Origin: Salticus scenicus
Taxonomy: Eukaryota; Arthropoda; Arachnida; Araneae; Salticidae
Direction: 5' to 3'
NCBI GenBank assembly: GCA_963930645.1
Contig: OZ005652.1
Span: 269,678,006 to 269,742,005 of the forward strand
Length of the DNA: 64,000 nucleotides
Position numbers and translations under genes: made by a program. Under the pieces are notes generated by a model, which worked only from the letters and a program-made list of their open reading frames with translations, was not told the origin of the DNA and did not search any database. Shown here in pieces: positions 11,427-22,914 of the stretch. Position 1 is the first letter of the stretch. Each line of letters starts with the position of its first letter.

Positions 11427-12128
11427 GGGGAAGATGAAACCAGTTATGAGGTAAAATGCAACGCTACAATAAATAAGAATAACATTGGAAAATTACCTAT
11501 GAATTAGGAATAACTATGGAGAAACAAACAAATTTGTAAACTAAAACAAATTTTTGGAAAGTTAGTTTGCTAAAACTAATATGAATACAAGTTTGAATGT
11601 TGGCCTGCCAAACATTTAATTTAGTGCCAGTGATCACCAATACAATTTTCGTGCTACCATTTCTTGCATTCGATGTGCAAGGCCTGCGAAAGCAATGGCT
11701 TTTCTGTGCTGGTGGAGCCAACTGTTGGTGACAGTCACCTCCCTCTTTCTGTGCTAGTGAAAGCAACTGCTGCTGTAGACCTATTTCCACATGGGCCGTT
11801 TGTGAAAGCAACAACAGTATCATTGCTGGAAACAATAGAGATAACACACGCATGATTTGGGATTGCTTGTGGGTTGTAAGGATAAATCTCAGTAGCTGAA
11901 AACCCAGAAATTCCACTTCCTACTGTGGCGGCCTTACTCCGAACTATATTCAGGAAATATCCTAACCAAAGACTTGAAAGTTTGTTAAAATAATATTATA
12001 AAAATGATAATATAAAAATGATAATTATTAATTCCATTTATATTTTACACTATATTATACAGTACCTAAAATAAAACAAAATTTAAAGGTCATTTAGTTT
12101 ATTTCTCAGCTATGTTGCATCTTCATCC
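11427..12128. mobile_element. Possible DNA-transposon remnant with inverted motifs
   Basis: Left motif GGGGAAGATGAAAC-CAGTTATGAG (11427-11450) is mirrored by a right motif reading GGATGAAGATGCAAC-ATAGCTGAG on the minus strand (12128-12105). The match is roughly 75% with a small offset. The spacing of about 0.7 kb would fit a non-autonomous DNA element. Termini and target duplication cannot be placed, so this is tentative. Confidence 0.35.
11497..11853 (-). other. Signal-peptide-like frame of unknown status
   Basis: From the ATG at 11853 the minus frame encodes 118 residues. It begins with a good secretory-signal pattern: MRVLSLLFPAMILLLLSQT (basic n-region, Leu-rich core, small residues). 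It continues with a Gln/Leu-rich stretch containing an internal duplication (QQLLSLAQKEG and QQLAPPAQKSH), then Cys-containing DCHQQL and HCFRRPC. After about residue 85 composition becomes AT-rich and unstructured, so any real coding part would end there or be spliced. The first 80 codons are clearly less AT-rich than neighbours. However, the frame lies inside a segment bounded by inverted motifs and matches no family I know. It may be an exon, a captured fragment or chance. I assign no function. Confidence 0.25.
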
Positions 12129-12480
12129 AAGTATGGGGTGAAGATACCACACACGCTTATTTTCATATTGCTGCAAGGTTAAGGCCGCTTTAGCTTACCT
12201 GTGTGAAATAGTATAAAGAACTCAATTATAATGCTAAGATGTTATTTAAAATAAAACATCTCTATATGAACTTTAAATAAGAACAACCAAATATTATAAG
12301 GGCTTTACTCAAAAGGTTAAACGCTCACGAGATCCAAAATAAAGGCGATAAATTAAGACGAGTTCACAATCCAGATGTTCACTGGGACAAGACTTCTTCC
12401 ACATGCTGGTCAATATTACCATATTACCATTTGTTCATAATAAAAGTGTTAGGAAAAAACTCGAGTCTTCCCCTTAAGTC

Positions 12481-12483
<3 letters not shown>

Positions 12484-12521
<38 letters not shown>
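12484..12521. repeat. (TA)n microsatellite
   Basis: TA dinucleotide run followed by (AATA)n. Confidence 0.95.
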
Positions 12522-12524
<3 letters not shown>

Positions 12525-12798
12525 AATAAATAAAAATATGATAATCCATTTATTTATGGATCTAATTTTGAATTCACTGAATTCCAATGCCATCTAGTAT
12601 ATATTGGATGAAATGATAAAATTTGCGATTTACGGTACTAGGATATAGGGCAATGTAATAATTAAAACAAAACCTGCCTTTTTAATTTGTTGACGTTATT
12701 TCACGGATATTGATTACAAGTATTGATATATGACAGTTTTGCCTTGAAAAAAAAAACTATTATTCTTTAATCTTGAAATTTCATTGTACCAAATCAAT

Positions 12799-13129
12799 CC
12801 CATATAGCAAATATTCTTCCGTAGGATCTTCCGTGGTAAGTCCCAGATTTCCCACATTCCTCCCAGCATATTCCGTAGGAAAGACCTCCACGGAAGGCCC
12901 TCCCCCTCAGGCCTAGGACCCCAGTGTTGTCAATCGGCCTTAATCCCTAACACCAACACCGTAGGAAGGCAAGATGTCTGCAGTAGCGGACTTCGGAATT
13001 TCGTAGCTCCGTTATAGTTCCCGAGAACTACCTCTGTAAAATTATTTCTAAAATTATCAGATGTACCAAAAATGTCCGTGATGTTCAGGATATCCCATGG
13101 TGTACATAGGAAGATTATTGCTATATGGG
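12799..13129. mobile_element. 331-bp MITE with CCCATATAGCAA ends and GC-rich core
   Basis: Left end CCCATATAGCAAATATTCTTCC and right end GGAAGATTATTGCTATATGGG are imperfect inverted repeats of about 22 bp. The interior, near 50% GC, stands out sharply from flanks near 30%. It holds smaller internal motifs (TTCCGTAGGA, TTCCGTGG) that recur several times. No coding capacity. The superfamily cannot be assigned from the ends. Confidence 0.72.
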
Positions 13130-13880
13130 ATCTATGAACGTCATTATATCTTATCAGAAAGACGATTTAAAAATTTGCTCGGGAAAATTCATCATTCTCA
13201 ACATGATTTAATTCCAATGAAAGCAAGTTAAGTCTTATGGCCAGACATAAAATTTGAGTGGTTAGTTTAGCTATATGAGAGGTAATAGTATTTATTTCGT
13301 TGAACCAACTTTAGTCTAAGCATAATAATATATATATATATATATGTATTGACAAAACTGTATATTTAAACAACACGAAATTTATTTTCTTCTTTTAAAA
13401 ATACTTCTTTGTTATTTTTATTATTTTTTAATTGCTCTAAGTGTATGTACGTGTGTAAAGGTTATTGGCAATTTCCTAAATGAGGAATCTAGGCATGGAT
13501 GGGATACCCTCCGTGAAAATCTTACTAAGCCAGTCGTAGCCAGAATTTAAGAGAGTTTCAGAAAACTCTGATCAGATAGGCCGACGAGCGTTAACCCTTG
13601 TACTTCCTATTAACTTCGAAAGCAGAAATTCTGTATTTGTTAGTAGAAGCTCCTAAATATATATGTTAGTAGAAGTTCCTTAAGATGTATGTTAGAATGA
13701 ACTTATATAAATGTAATATTTTCAAAGAATGTAAATATTTATTTACAGTAGAGTAAAATTTAAGTTTACTTATTTTTCTACAGTGGATGTCTGTTACTCT
13801 TAATGAATACATACACTGTCCGATATATAAAATGCAACACTCTGAAATAGTGGTATCAAGTGATGAAAATTCATACAAAG
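13130..13880. other. AT-rich stretch, no gene seen
   Basis: Contains (TA)n at about 13328-13345 and a short direct repeat (tatgttagtagaagttcct / ttagtagaagctcct) near 13640-13680. Nothing else stands out. Confidence 0.6.
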
Positions 13881-14460
13881 GCAGCTGACGTATATCTGAA
13901 TAAGTGATGCTATTTCAGAAAGACAATGTTAGGTACAATGGCGTAATGCAGAGTGGTGAGTAAAGAGTGGGACTACATGTCGCAGAGTTACAAAAGCTAA
14001 TTCTACGAGACTTGTTATTTAACACTCCTAACCATTATGCTACGTTGACGGGCTGTTTGCCGTTGAATAATAGTGTTCAGATTCTCTCTATCCCCACACC
14101 TGCAGTCTTACCAAATGCCTAATATTGGATGAACAGAACCGAGACACGTCGATGATCTTCACGTGGTAATCACGTTCATCAAGTTATAAGGAAAGGGCAT
14201 GTTTACAAACAAACGTTCAGTCAATAAATCTCTTCCATTCACTAAGGGCAAAAGAACAACCCGTACTGATGGAAATGCCAATGTTTTGCCCTAAGTAGAA
14301 TCACAAATAAAGAAGTTTGACTGTGCGTGACGTCCCCTGCGCTTTCCTTTGTGAGAGAAGGGCACTCGCAGCTTGTGGATAGATTGTTTCCGCAGGCCTT
14401 AGACCCTATGTAGCACAAGCAGGAAATGCGCTGACGAAGGCAATGAGGACCCAAAAATTA
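13880..14460. other. GC-richer unassigned segment
   Basis: About 580 bp with near-balanced composition. It includes a 70-codon minus frame (14454-14242) containing six Cys. The frame is not convincing as a gene: no recognisable domain, no signal peptide and no splice consensus worth noting. The compositional contrast suggests an inserted repeat rather than host intergenic DNA, but no terminal repeats were found. Confidence 0.4.
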
Positions 14461-16200
14461 TGTATTATTGTATATTATTTATTGCTGTAACTTCAGTGTT
14501 TCAAATCAGCATAATCAAACATTTTATTGTGGTGATACTTTAAACTAAAGAATCTAATTATAATTAACGCGACTTTTAATGTTGTATTTTAAAGTTATAT
14601 TAAAAGTAATTTTATTTCTTTTTGCTAAAATCTGTAACAAAACTGGTATTTTTAAAACTGCCAGACACTTTTACGATGAAATCATTTCACATAATATTTG
14701 TTTAAGCTACTTTTCCTCCTTTCTCCCATGTTAAGATATCCCAAATTTAATATAACGTATGAATATTTTAAAGCCGAATATTGGTATTTAATGATAGTCG
14801 TAAGCGAGTATCAATAATGATACTTCGAAATTTATCCAACATCTTCACGAATGAAAATAATATTGATAAGGCATGTTTATGCAAAATTTTGCCCCATATT
14901 TTCATGTTAAAAATTTTAAAGTTCCCATAACTTATTATTATCATTATTATTATTATTATTACGCCGAAAATAATTTTAAAAAAAATGTCAGTAACATAAC
15001 GAAAGTTTAAAAATTGTCTGCGAGCTTTACTGTCATTCATTTTGAGATATTGTCTACGCATAATAAAACGCTTACGAATAACAATTGAACAAACTAACGG
15101 GAGAACTAACAAAGAAACAGATCTACAGCCGGACACCAAATCAATTTTTATAATTTCGGATTTCACACTCCTCAAAACTTCTAAAAACTTAAAAAACGAA
15201 AGTCAAAAGCCTTCCGAAAATCTTAAGTTCTCGATATATAAAGAGATATTGGACACTAATATATGTATGAATTATAATCTACCTTTACGCATTTAAGTTT
15301 AAAAAACTTTCTTACAAAATTATTAAAAAGAAAATATTCATAAAAATATTTTAAATATTTAAAATAATCTTATTAAAATCGTCTAAAAATCATTTAAAAT
15401 TAAAGCGTCTCCTCTTTCTGGAAAGATTCTAACTTCCTCTTAAACTCCAAAGATTTTATATTCTTTCAACCTTACATTCCGGAAAATATCCAAACATAAC
15501 ACGGAAAATAAAGAATTCTCGAGTTTTCAAAAGCATACCGAAATAGACATATCTTTTTGATGATTCCACCGCTAGAGGATGAAAGCTTCAGGACAAATTT
15601 ATTTCGTTTTTCCAACCAACTGCAAAGCAATAGGAAAATCCTAAATATTTGAATGGTTTGTATTCATACATGATATTTATTCCAAAGGAAATTTCTTAAG
15701 CAAAGAGATGCTTAAAATCTCATAATCTATAAAAAGAATATTTATTTAAATGAAGATTCCATTAATTATTTTAGTTAGTTTGATTTTTTTTTTCGTATAA
15801 TTTTGTTACTAAAATGCAATTTTACGGTCGTTTGTACCGTTTAATAAATATAGTTATTTTTTATTTTTTCCTAATTATAAAATGCGCAATTTAGGTAACA
15901 AAATAAATGATAGATGTTTTCTTTCTTTCTTTCTTTCTTTTTTTTTTTTTAGATAATAGACAGATATTTTTATATTTTTAAATTTTAAGCGTATGCAAGG
16001 AAATTGAAATTGATGGATACATTGGTAATTTATATATATATATATATATATATTACGTAAGAAACATGATCAAATGTTCTATATAGTTATACATACATAA
16101 AATAGAATAAATATTTCATTCTTAATTCTTAATTTTTCTCAAAGAGAATTTCTACTACAATTGAAATAAAATATATTAGTTAGAAAATTATTGAAAACAA
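14461..16200. other. AT-rich stretch, no gene seen
   Basis: Contains (ATT)n near 14936-14960, (TTTC)n near 15920 and (TA)n near 16030. The opposing open frames at 14768-15296 overlap each other and have no family signature. Confidence 0.65.
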
Positions 16201-16204
16201 GTGT

Positions 16205-16345
16205 TAAATTCTATTAAAACCCGAATAAACTACTACGTCAGAAACGTCAAAGAAAAATATTGCAAATGCATACAGCTGTTTCGGTAGCCTAAAGCGTACC
16301 GTCTTCAGTGCAAAAAGGATTCTGAATCAGCTATTAAGTGTTAAA
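16205..16345 (-). mobile_element. Possible Penelope-like element end
   Basis: The minus strand reads CACTGAAGACGGTA...TACCGAAACAGCTGT, followed by GACGTTTCTGACGTAGTAG. A CUGAnGA box, a short stem (GGTA/TACC) and GAAAC resemble the hammerhead-ribozyme core found in terminal repeats of Penelope-like retroelements. The first base pair of stem II would be mismatched, and no reverse transcriptase is nearby. This is inference from the motif only. Confidence 0.35.
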
Positions 16346-16550
16346 TTCGTTATAGTATTTTTTTTTTTTTTTTTACTTCCTTATAATTATATATTTGCTG
16401 GAAATATAAAAAGTTCGCCGACTATTTTCTTTTCACATATGAAAAGTGATTTTAATATGTTAACCACTTTTGGAACACTATATGCTAAAAGTACCTCACA
16501 GACCAAAATTTTTAAATTGTACTATAAAAATAACTAAATTACATTTTACA

Positions 16551-16556
<6 letters not shown>

Positions 16557-16599
<43 letters not shown>
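16557..16599. repeat. (TA)n microsatellite
   Basis: TA run of about 43 bases. The Tyr/Ile repeat frame on the minus strand is its artefact. Confidence 0.95.
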
Positions 16600-16600
<1 letters not shown>

Positions 16601-19474
16601 TTGATATGTTATATAGATAAGTGTTAAGTTTTGCAAAAGATGATAAATAAATAAATATATAAATAAAGTCCAGCCATACACACATAACCCGAAAACATAA
16701 CCCGAAATCCTCAAAACTTACCTATCGCTTTCTATAGCTCACCTACCTTATTTATACAATGTTATATATTCAACAATATTTATAGGATCAATCGATATAT
16801 AAAAGTGAATTCTATGTTTTTAGAAAGAGTATTCTTTGGATCAAAACTTATATCAAAACTATCATAGCTTTTGTGATGTGCAATGCCTGTTGTCAACGAA
16901 AACTTGTTGTACTTCCATGATCAATGCCTGCCATATCTCGTGGGTCCACACGTTGCATGTTCAGCGATGCTATTGCAATCATGAGCATATTCCGATCATC
17001 CTAAATTGCATACAGATGTTATTTCTCACATATTTTTGCAATAAAAATTCAACAATAATAAGCACCACAGATTCACACATTTTTAGTTGCAATAATATTT
17101 TTTTTGCTTTTTGATTTAGATGAAAAAATTCTCAGCGTAACTGTCTTATGTGGTATTTATAAGTTTGAGAAAGGTTTATGTTTTCGCATATTTATAAAAT
17201 AAATACATTTTTGAAAAGTATTGTACTCTATTTTTATTTATTTATTTATTTTTAACACAAATTATTCATTTTTACATGTTTTTCACTCAACAAAAAATTG
17301 ACTTATTATTATTATTTTTGTTTTGGTAAATTGTTGATCAGTTATGTTTTACATGGTTGATTTGCCTTGTAACTGTAAAAAGCATTCATATCAAACTTTT
17401 GCACAGTTGGTTATGATTGGTTTCTTTTCATGTACAACCAGACCATAAATATTCATTTTTTTTTTAAATTTTTTTTTAACTTTATCATATTGTATGCTCA
17501 TTGCATGGTCTGTAAATTTAAAATAATTTATCTACAACATAACGAATATTAATTATTGTAGCGCATCTAAAATGTTTTAACGTTTAAAATGTATATAACT
17601 AACTAAATAAATAAATAAAGCAAATAAATGATCAAATAAGTAAAATAAAACACGATTTTCCATATATGTCTACAGAGAACAACATAAATATTGATTTTTC
17701 ACTGTATTTTTAAAATATTTGCATTCATGCAGAACATTGAATTCATAATATCCGTAATGTGTGTACGTATTGTGTCAAGATCAAGGAAGAAAAGTACGTC
17801 CTATATTTCTGTTATTGATGTAAACTATTTTTTTCCTTTATGCATTACAAATATGCAAAATCAAATTTTCACTGCTAATTGAAAATATTCAAAATAAAAT
17901 TTTTGAAACTGATGCATGTGGACATTTTAAAGTATTGGTTACTTTTTCGGATCCAATGTAGATCAAATTTGGAAAAGGTAATGATTTATATTACTTTAAA
18001 TATAACACTGAAGTATAAGCATTTTGTAAGAGCAATGAGATACATACAGTTAAAAAGCTATATTTTATTTATTATTTAGCAAACAATGTGCTCTTTGAGA
18101 AGGACCTCATTTCTATAATGTATGATCTCAAGAATAATAAATGTATTTGGTGCGCCGTGAAAGCTAAAATCTTACAAAACCGAATTATTGACATTTCATT
18201 AAAAAAAAAAAAAAAAAAAAAAATCTATTTCCATTATCAATTATATCATACTGTATTCAGAATTATTGCTTTCAAAATTTTGTCTTTTGTTTGTAAGTCT
18301 ATAGGTGACCATAGACTATATAATCATGTATGCATATTTTATTACATTATTTTGTTACTTTTAATATATATATTTTTTTTATTGTACTGTTTATATAAGT
18401 CTATATATTTCTAGTTTAGCGTGCATGGTTGGCCTTATTTTTTTCTGTTCAAGGGGTGAAATTGTGTGATGTGAATTATACCATGTTCTAAAAATTTATA
18501 TAATCGTATAAAAACCATTTTAATGTAACAAAATATTTTTATGACCTCTAAATTATATCTTAAATTCACATACAATACGTTCTTTAATTTTTTTTATATC
18601 CTTTCCTCGATCTATCTCGAAGTATCTATTTGTAAATGTAACACACCCGAAATCTTTGATCATATATTATTCTTATGTAAAATAGCATTTCATATCATTT
18701 TGTTAATTCAGTTTCATTTCATTTTTGGAAAAAAGAAAATACAGTTTGGCATCCTAGTGTCGCATTTTTAGTCTTAGAGTACGGTAAAATAATTAGTTAA
18801 AATCTTCCTTGCTCCCACCAAATCATTTGGCGAAAGTGGGCATCTGTTTGAAACTACTCGCAACATAACTGTCTGGTAAGATTTTTTAAAAAAATCGTAT
18901 GTATTTGTACATATTATCAATTACATCCATTTTTGTCGATTCAAATACGTTTGATTGCAATAGGAAATATCGCTCCATGAAAGAAAAATTCGAGCCATCA
19001 CTTCATCACCATAGTGTAAGTTATAAACACGATAGTTTTTTGACTGCACCTTCACTTCGTAATAACTTTAAAATTATTAATATTTGTAATTCCTATATGA
19101 TCATCGCCAATGTTTTATATTTTTAAATGTTTAAATAAATTAAAGTGTATTATAGCTTAAAAAATACCTATATATATATATATATATAAAAGAATTTGGT
19201 GAATAAATTTATCTCTTTAGCGAACTTTCTAAATGCATTTTAAGTATTTCCAAGCAGAAAATATTTTATACTGCAGCTTTTTCGCATAAAAAATAAATAA
19301 ATTAGTAAATAAAAAATTGAATACTCATCAATACAGTAAGTTCGACAAAGATATATATATATATATATAGTTAATTTTATAAATAATTTTAATATTGCTT
19401 TTTAATATGCTCTGTGTACAAGACACTGTTTCTAGGATATATCTTTATTTGTTTTCGAAATCACTTAAATGTTC

Positions 19475-19509
<35 letters not shown>

Positions 19510-20429
19510 GTGAATGAAAAGATATAAACTTATCTTCAAGCTTTCATCTCACGGAGTGATCTAACCATACTGGTTTAGTTCCAAAATATCCAGAATTTAT
19601 AATATTTTTAGTGAAATATTCGAATATTTTTGGAAAATGTAATTTTAAAAGAAAATCTTATCATTTTCGCAAGAGGATTTTTCAAAAGATTGGAGACAAA
19701 ATTGAAGATTAAATGTTTTTTATGTAATATTATATATATATTTATTTTCTAAAGATATATATATATAATAAGAATGTAAGTGTTTACATCTTAAGTGCAA
19801 ACAAAAAAAAAAAAAAAAAAAAAAAGGATTCATGTATTTTAGTTTAATTTTATTGTTCAGAATCCTCAAAATATCCACGCTAGTTTTTAATTATTTTAAT
19901 AATGCTTTTAGAAATCTGTTATAAATTGTTTGTCTAAGAAAAGTTCGTTATTTTATACGTCAATAAACGTGTTTAAGCAATTCAGTTAAAAAAATAATAT
20001 TATTACATTTTTTATGTTCTTTATATACCTATATATGAGTTATAAGAACTGAAAACTATTTTAAACAAGAGGAATTTCCAAACAAATGCATCATAAATAA
20101 CTAGAGCAGAGGGCACCACGGATTAAGACTGGTGGAGAGGGTTAAAAAGGTTTACGGGCACCCAACTTTCCCAAAACCTCTCCATGACCATATGATAAGA
20201 AAGAAGAAGTTTAATGAAATACATTATTAGGTGAAAATATACATTATTAGGAAAACACTTTATACGAAATACTCGTAGGCAAATTATACATATTATGATT
20301 TTAAATGTTATTGATACTTAATACAATTTTATTTAAACTAAGTCAAACATTTATAGTATATTTTTAAACTATATAAATGTATATATACATATACATAATA
20401 TATATACATATACATAAGTTGTTCCAAAA
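16600..20429. other. Very AT-rich stretch, no gene seen
   Basis: Several plus-strand frames of 60-108 codons at 16.8-19.1 kb are Ile/Phe/Lys/Asn-rich and are interrupted by homopolymers. None shows a family motif. Also present: A21 at about 18202, T30 at about 19478, A24 at about 19804, and several (TA)n tracts. A small GC-richer patch at 20100-20180 is unassigned. Confidence 0.65.
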
Positions 20430-21640
20430 TTTAACCAACATATTCAGAGGGGTGATAGAGGGAATCAAGAGGACGGAAACTTACCCTACATCATTGGTTG
20501 GAAACCACATTGAGAGAAAACTAGGTAGTTGGCACATCCACACGGATAAAGATACCTCGAATGAACAAGTAATAATCAAAATTAACTCTTTTTCTTCTAT
20601 TTTCCCTATGGCGATTTTCACCGATGGTTTTAAAACTTATCAGGGGATTGTAGCGGTATTCTGCGTGCTCTCTGAAGGAGCAGAAATCCATCGATGGGTC
20701 ACAAGGCTTAAGGATATAATTCTGCATTTCAAGCAGAATTGTCTGCCATTCAAAATCCATTCTCATGGGTTTCAGATAATCCTGAATATGTCAACTTAAT
20801 TATCTCTATCCATAGTGACAGCCAATAAGGTGTTTAGGTCATAAGTCGCCATAGAACATCTTACCCTACTGTAACAAAAATTAAATTCTTTGTCAATATT
20901 CTAATGGGGAGAACTTCTCTAGCTAATGTACTGGCGATTAGGGTTGTTGTGGGCAATGAACTAGTGGATAAAATAGCAAAGGTGGCAACTGAAAGAGAAG
21001 TAATAGGTATCCTCCTTACCCTTCTCATACGCCAAAAAGTTCTTTAAATCAAAACCCAAAGAAATAATGATAAATTCATTAGGACAGTTCGACTAATATT
21101 CGTACGAAATAAAGCCTAATATTTCTCATGCAACACTTAAACTGAACACAGCAATTACAGACTTACTGTCAGGCCATGGTCCATTTTCAATCTACCTTCA
21201 TATATTTTACTGCTCACTCTCATCTCAATGTCATGTGGGGAAGAGGACTCGCCACAACACTATTACAATCACTGTCAACTAACGACCTCCTGGCACACTA
21301 TACGCCCATTTCTTATCCAAAATAATTGGCTAACAAACGTAATTGATTGAATTGTTAACATTTATAGAAATAACCAAATTTTTTTGTGTTCTTCACAGAT
21401 ATTTCAGGTCTCACAACTTAACAATACTCTCTCTTTTACCTTTCAGGGGTAATTACTATTCAAGTAGCAGATCTTGGTATTTCCCAATTTTGAAATCATC
21501 TTACAAAGCCTCACCAGATAAGTGAAATTTTCACTCATCAAAGATTCATCCAGCACTCGATACTATCGATATTTACACTAATGACATTCGGCAAAATCTA
21601 TTCAAACCTAACTGCCTTTAGTCGCTCACTGCCGTGAAGT
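20430..21640 (+). pseudogene. Non-LTR retrotransposon ORF2 C-terminus (RNase H and zinc motif), decayed
   Basis: Relic of the 3' part of an R1/Jockey-like pol. AIFTDGFKT (about 20610) is the first RNase H block and keeps its Asp. It is followed by EGAEIHRWVTRLKD, then NELVDKIAKVA (about 20960, the GNE..D RNase H block). Farther on, a C-terminal zinc-like motif reads roughly SMSCGEEDSPQHYYNHC, and the line LTTSWHTIRPFLIQNNWL (about 21270-21330) follows. Many frameshifts separate these blocks, so no continuous frame exists. The segment from 21400 to 21640 is probably 3' UTR. No reverse-transcriptase motifs are found upstream, so the copy is 5'-truncated. The family is one I associate with spider genomes (inference). 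Confidence 0.85.
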
Positions 21641-21986
21641 AGAACAATTTATTTGGCGACATTCTTACTCAGATTCATTCCAGAGCTTTTCTCCCATGTC
21701 GTCTGTTGTCACGAGAAATATTTCTGAATATCCGCCGATTGTAACACCTCTTTTTAATTTTTTATGCAATAAATTACGGGAGAAGTATAAAATCGCTCTA
21801 AACCGCTGTATAGTGGTGAAGGGTCCCCTTCTGTGAAACAAACTAATCTAAGACACAAAAGATGGCTTATTTCTCTTTCCAGTGCCTTAAAATAAGTTTT
21901 CTCTATTACAAAAGTATCCGAGCAACGTAAGTAAATAAACATATAGGATAGGTGCGCCAAAGGTGACCAGTGTTCCTAAGGTATCT

Positions 21987-21999
21987 CCCCCCCCCCCCC
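21987..21999. repeat. C13 homopolymer
   Basis: Run of 13 C in AT-rich DNA. Similar C or G runs recur at 31888, 47168, 51438, 54920 and 62120, some abutting A runs. Confidence 0.9.
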
Positions 22000-22127
22000 T
22001 AAAAGAGGTTTAATTTAATTTTTAATCACAAAATGGTGCTACTACATTGTAAATCATGTATCACCAGGGTATGGGACTAAATTTGTAGAAAATATCTTGA
22101 TCTATCCCATTTATACCAGTCAAAAAT

Positions 22128-22161
22128 ACCAGAGCGGGGAATCGAACCCGGGCCTTCCGCT
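22128..22161 (-). repeat. Inverted 3' half of a tRNA-like repeat
   Basis: Minus strand reads GCGGAAGGCCCGGGTTCGAT, then TCCCCGCTCTGGT. This is the anticodon-stem-to-acceptor half of the tRNA-like unit present in full, in opposite orientation, at 22198-22266. It contains a good pol III B-box (GGTTCGATTCC). Confidence 0.8.
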
Positions 22162-22197
22162 CTTATATTATGTGAGAAGTGCCGAGCTGGTTATCAT

Positions 22198-22266
22198 CCA
22201 GAGTAGCTCAGTGGTTAGAGCATCCGCGCGTTAAGCGGAAGGCACGGGTTCGATTCCCGGCTCTAA
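22198..22266 (+). tRNA. tRNA-like sequence, copy 1 (SINE head or pseudogene)
   Basis: 69-nt cloverleaf-like unit: acceptor CCAGAGT, A-box-like TAGCTCAGTGGTTAGAGC, anticodon stem TCCGC/GCGGA with loop GCGTTAA (GTT in anticodon position but C at position 33), and B-box GGTTCGATTCC. The 3' acceptor strand (GCTCTAA) no longer pairs fully. The unit recurs 279 bp downstream with shared flanks, so a repeat of the tRNA-derived SINE type is more likely than a working tRNA gene. Confidence 0.6.
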
Positions 22267-22476
22267 TACTTTTCACATAGTTGGTAAAAAATCAGCCTTC
22301 TACTCTATTTTATCAAAAATGAACTTTCAAGGTTGTTAAAAAAATTCGAATATGAAATTTCGTGGCCTATTGGAGTTATGTCATGTTTTAATTTATCACT
22401 TGATACAGCTGCTCTAATGCAGACTCGGTGACCTTGCCAACGTATATTATGTGATAAGGGACGAGCTGGTTATCAG

Positions 22477-22545
22477 CCAGGGTAGCTCAGTGGTTAGAGC
22501 ATCCGCGCGTTAAGCGGAATGCCCGGGCTTGATTTCCTGGTCTGG
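22477..22545 (+). tRNA. tRNA-like sequence, copy 2 (SINE head or pseudogene)
   Basis: Second copy of the unit at 22198-22266. The anticodon arm is identical (TCCGC-GCGTTAA-GCGGA), but the B-box is degraded (GGCTTGATTTC), so pol III activity is unlikely. The downstream flank TTTTCACATAGTTGGTAAAA and beyond is shared with copy 1. Confidence 0.6.
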
Positions 22546-22684
22546 TGTTTTTCACATAGTTGGTAAAAAATCAGCCTTGTACTCCATTCGATCAAAAAAA
22601 AAAAAAAATTCTGTTTCGTGTTTAACGCATGTTTGTAATTTATGTTTGTCTATAATCAATATTAAAAAAAATATATATATAGCC

Positions 22685-22686
<2 letters not shown>

Positions 22687-22747
<61 letters not shown>
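22687..22747. repeat. (TA)n(TG)n compound microsatellite
   Basis: About 40 bases of TA followed directly by about 21 bases of TG. Confidence 0.95.
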
Positions 22748-22914
22748 AATGTTTGTATGTAGATATGTTCAATTTATAAAGAAAAAACTCGTCAAATTTT
22801 CTTATTAAAATAACAGTAAACTTTGTGAAATTTTCTTATATATTTATGTTGTATATTTATGTAAAGAAAAAGAAATATATCTAAGAAATATATTTGCTTT
22901 TGTTGTTGGTGGTG

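Larger units (their letters stand above)
22181..22600 (+). repeat. Direct duplication of tRNA-headed unit (279-bp period)
   Basis: The stretch starting gagctggttatcA(T/G)CCAG and continuing through tRNA-like body, TTTTCACATAGTTGGTAAAA and TCAGCCTT occurs at 22181-22320 and again at 22461-22600. The intervening 140 bp is not tRNA-like. Shared 3' flanks outside the tRNA body imply that the repeat unit is larger than a tRNA. Confidence 0.8.

Noticed and set aside
13790..13860. ACACTGTCCGATATATAAAATGC as a transposon end
   Set aside because: No inverted partner and no target duplication found nearby.
14242..14454. 70-codon minus frame with six Cys as a cysteine-rich peptide
   Set aside because: No signal peptide, and an irregular Cys pattern with no known scaffold; composition alone is not enough.
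15919..15960. (TTTC)n-T run as a polypyrimidine tract before an exon
   Set aside because: No acceptor-bounded open frame follows; it is an ordinary microsatellite.
16836..19126. Run of six plus-strand frames of 60-108 codons that could be exons of one gene
   Set aside because: Composition is Ile/Phe/Asn/Lys-rich as expected of AT-rich noncoding DNA. No consensus splice sites join them and no domain is recognisable.
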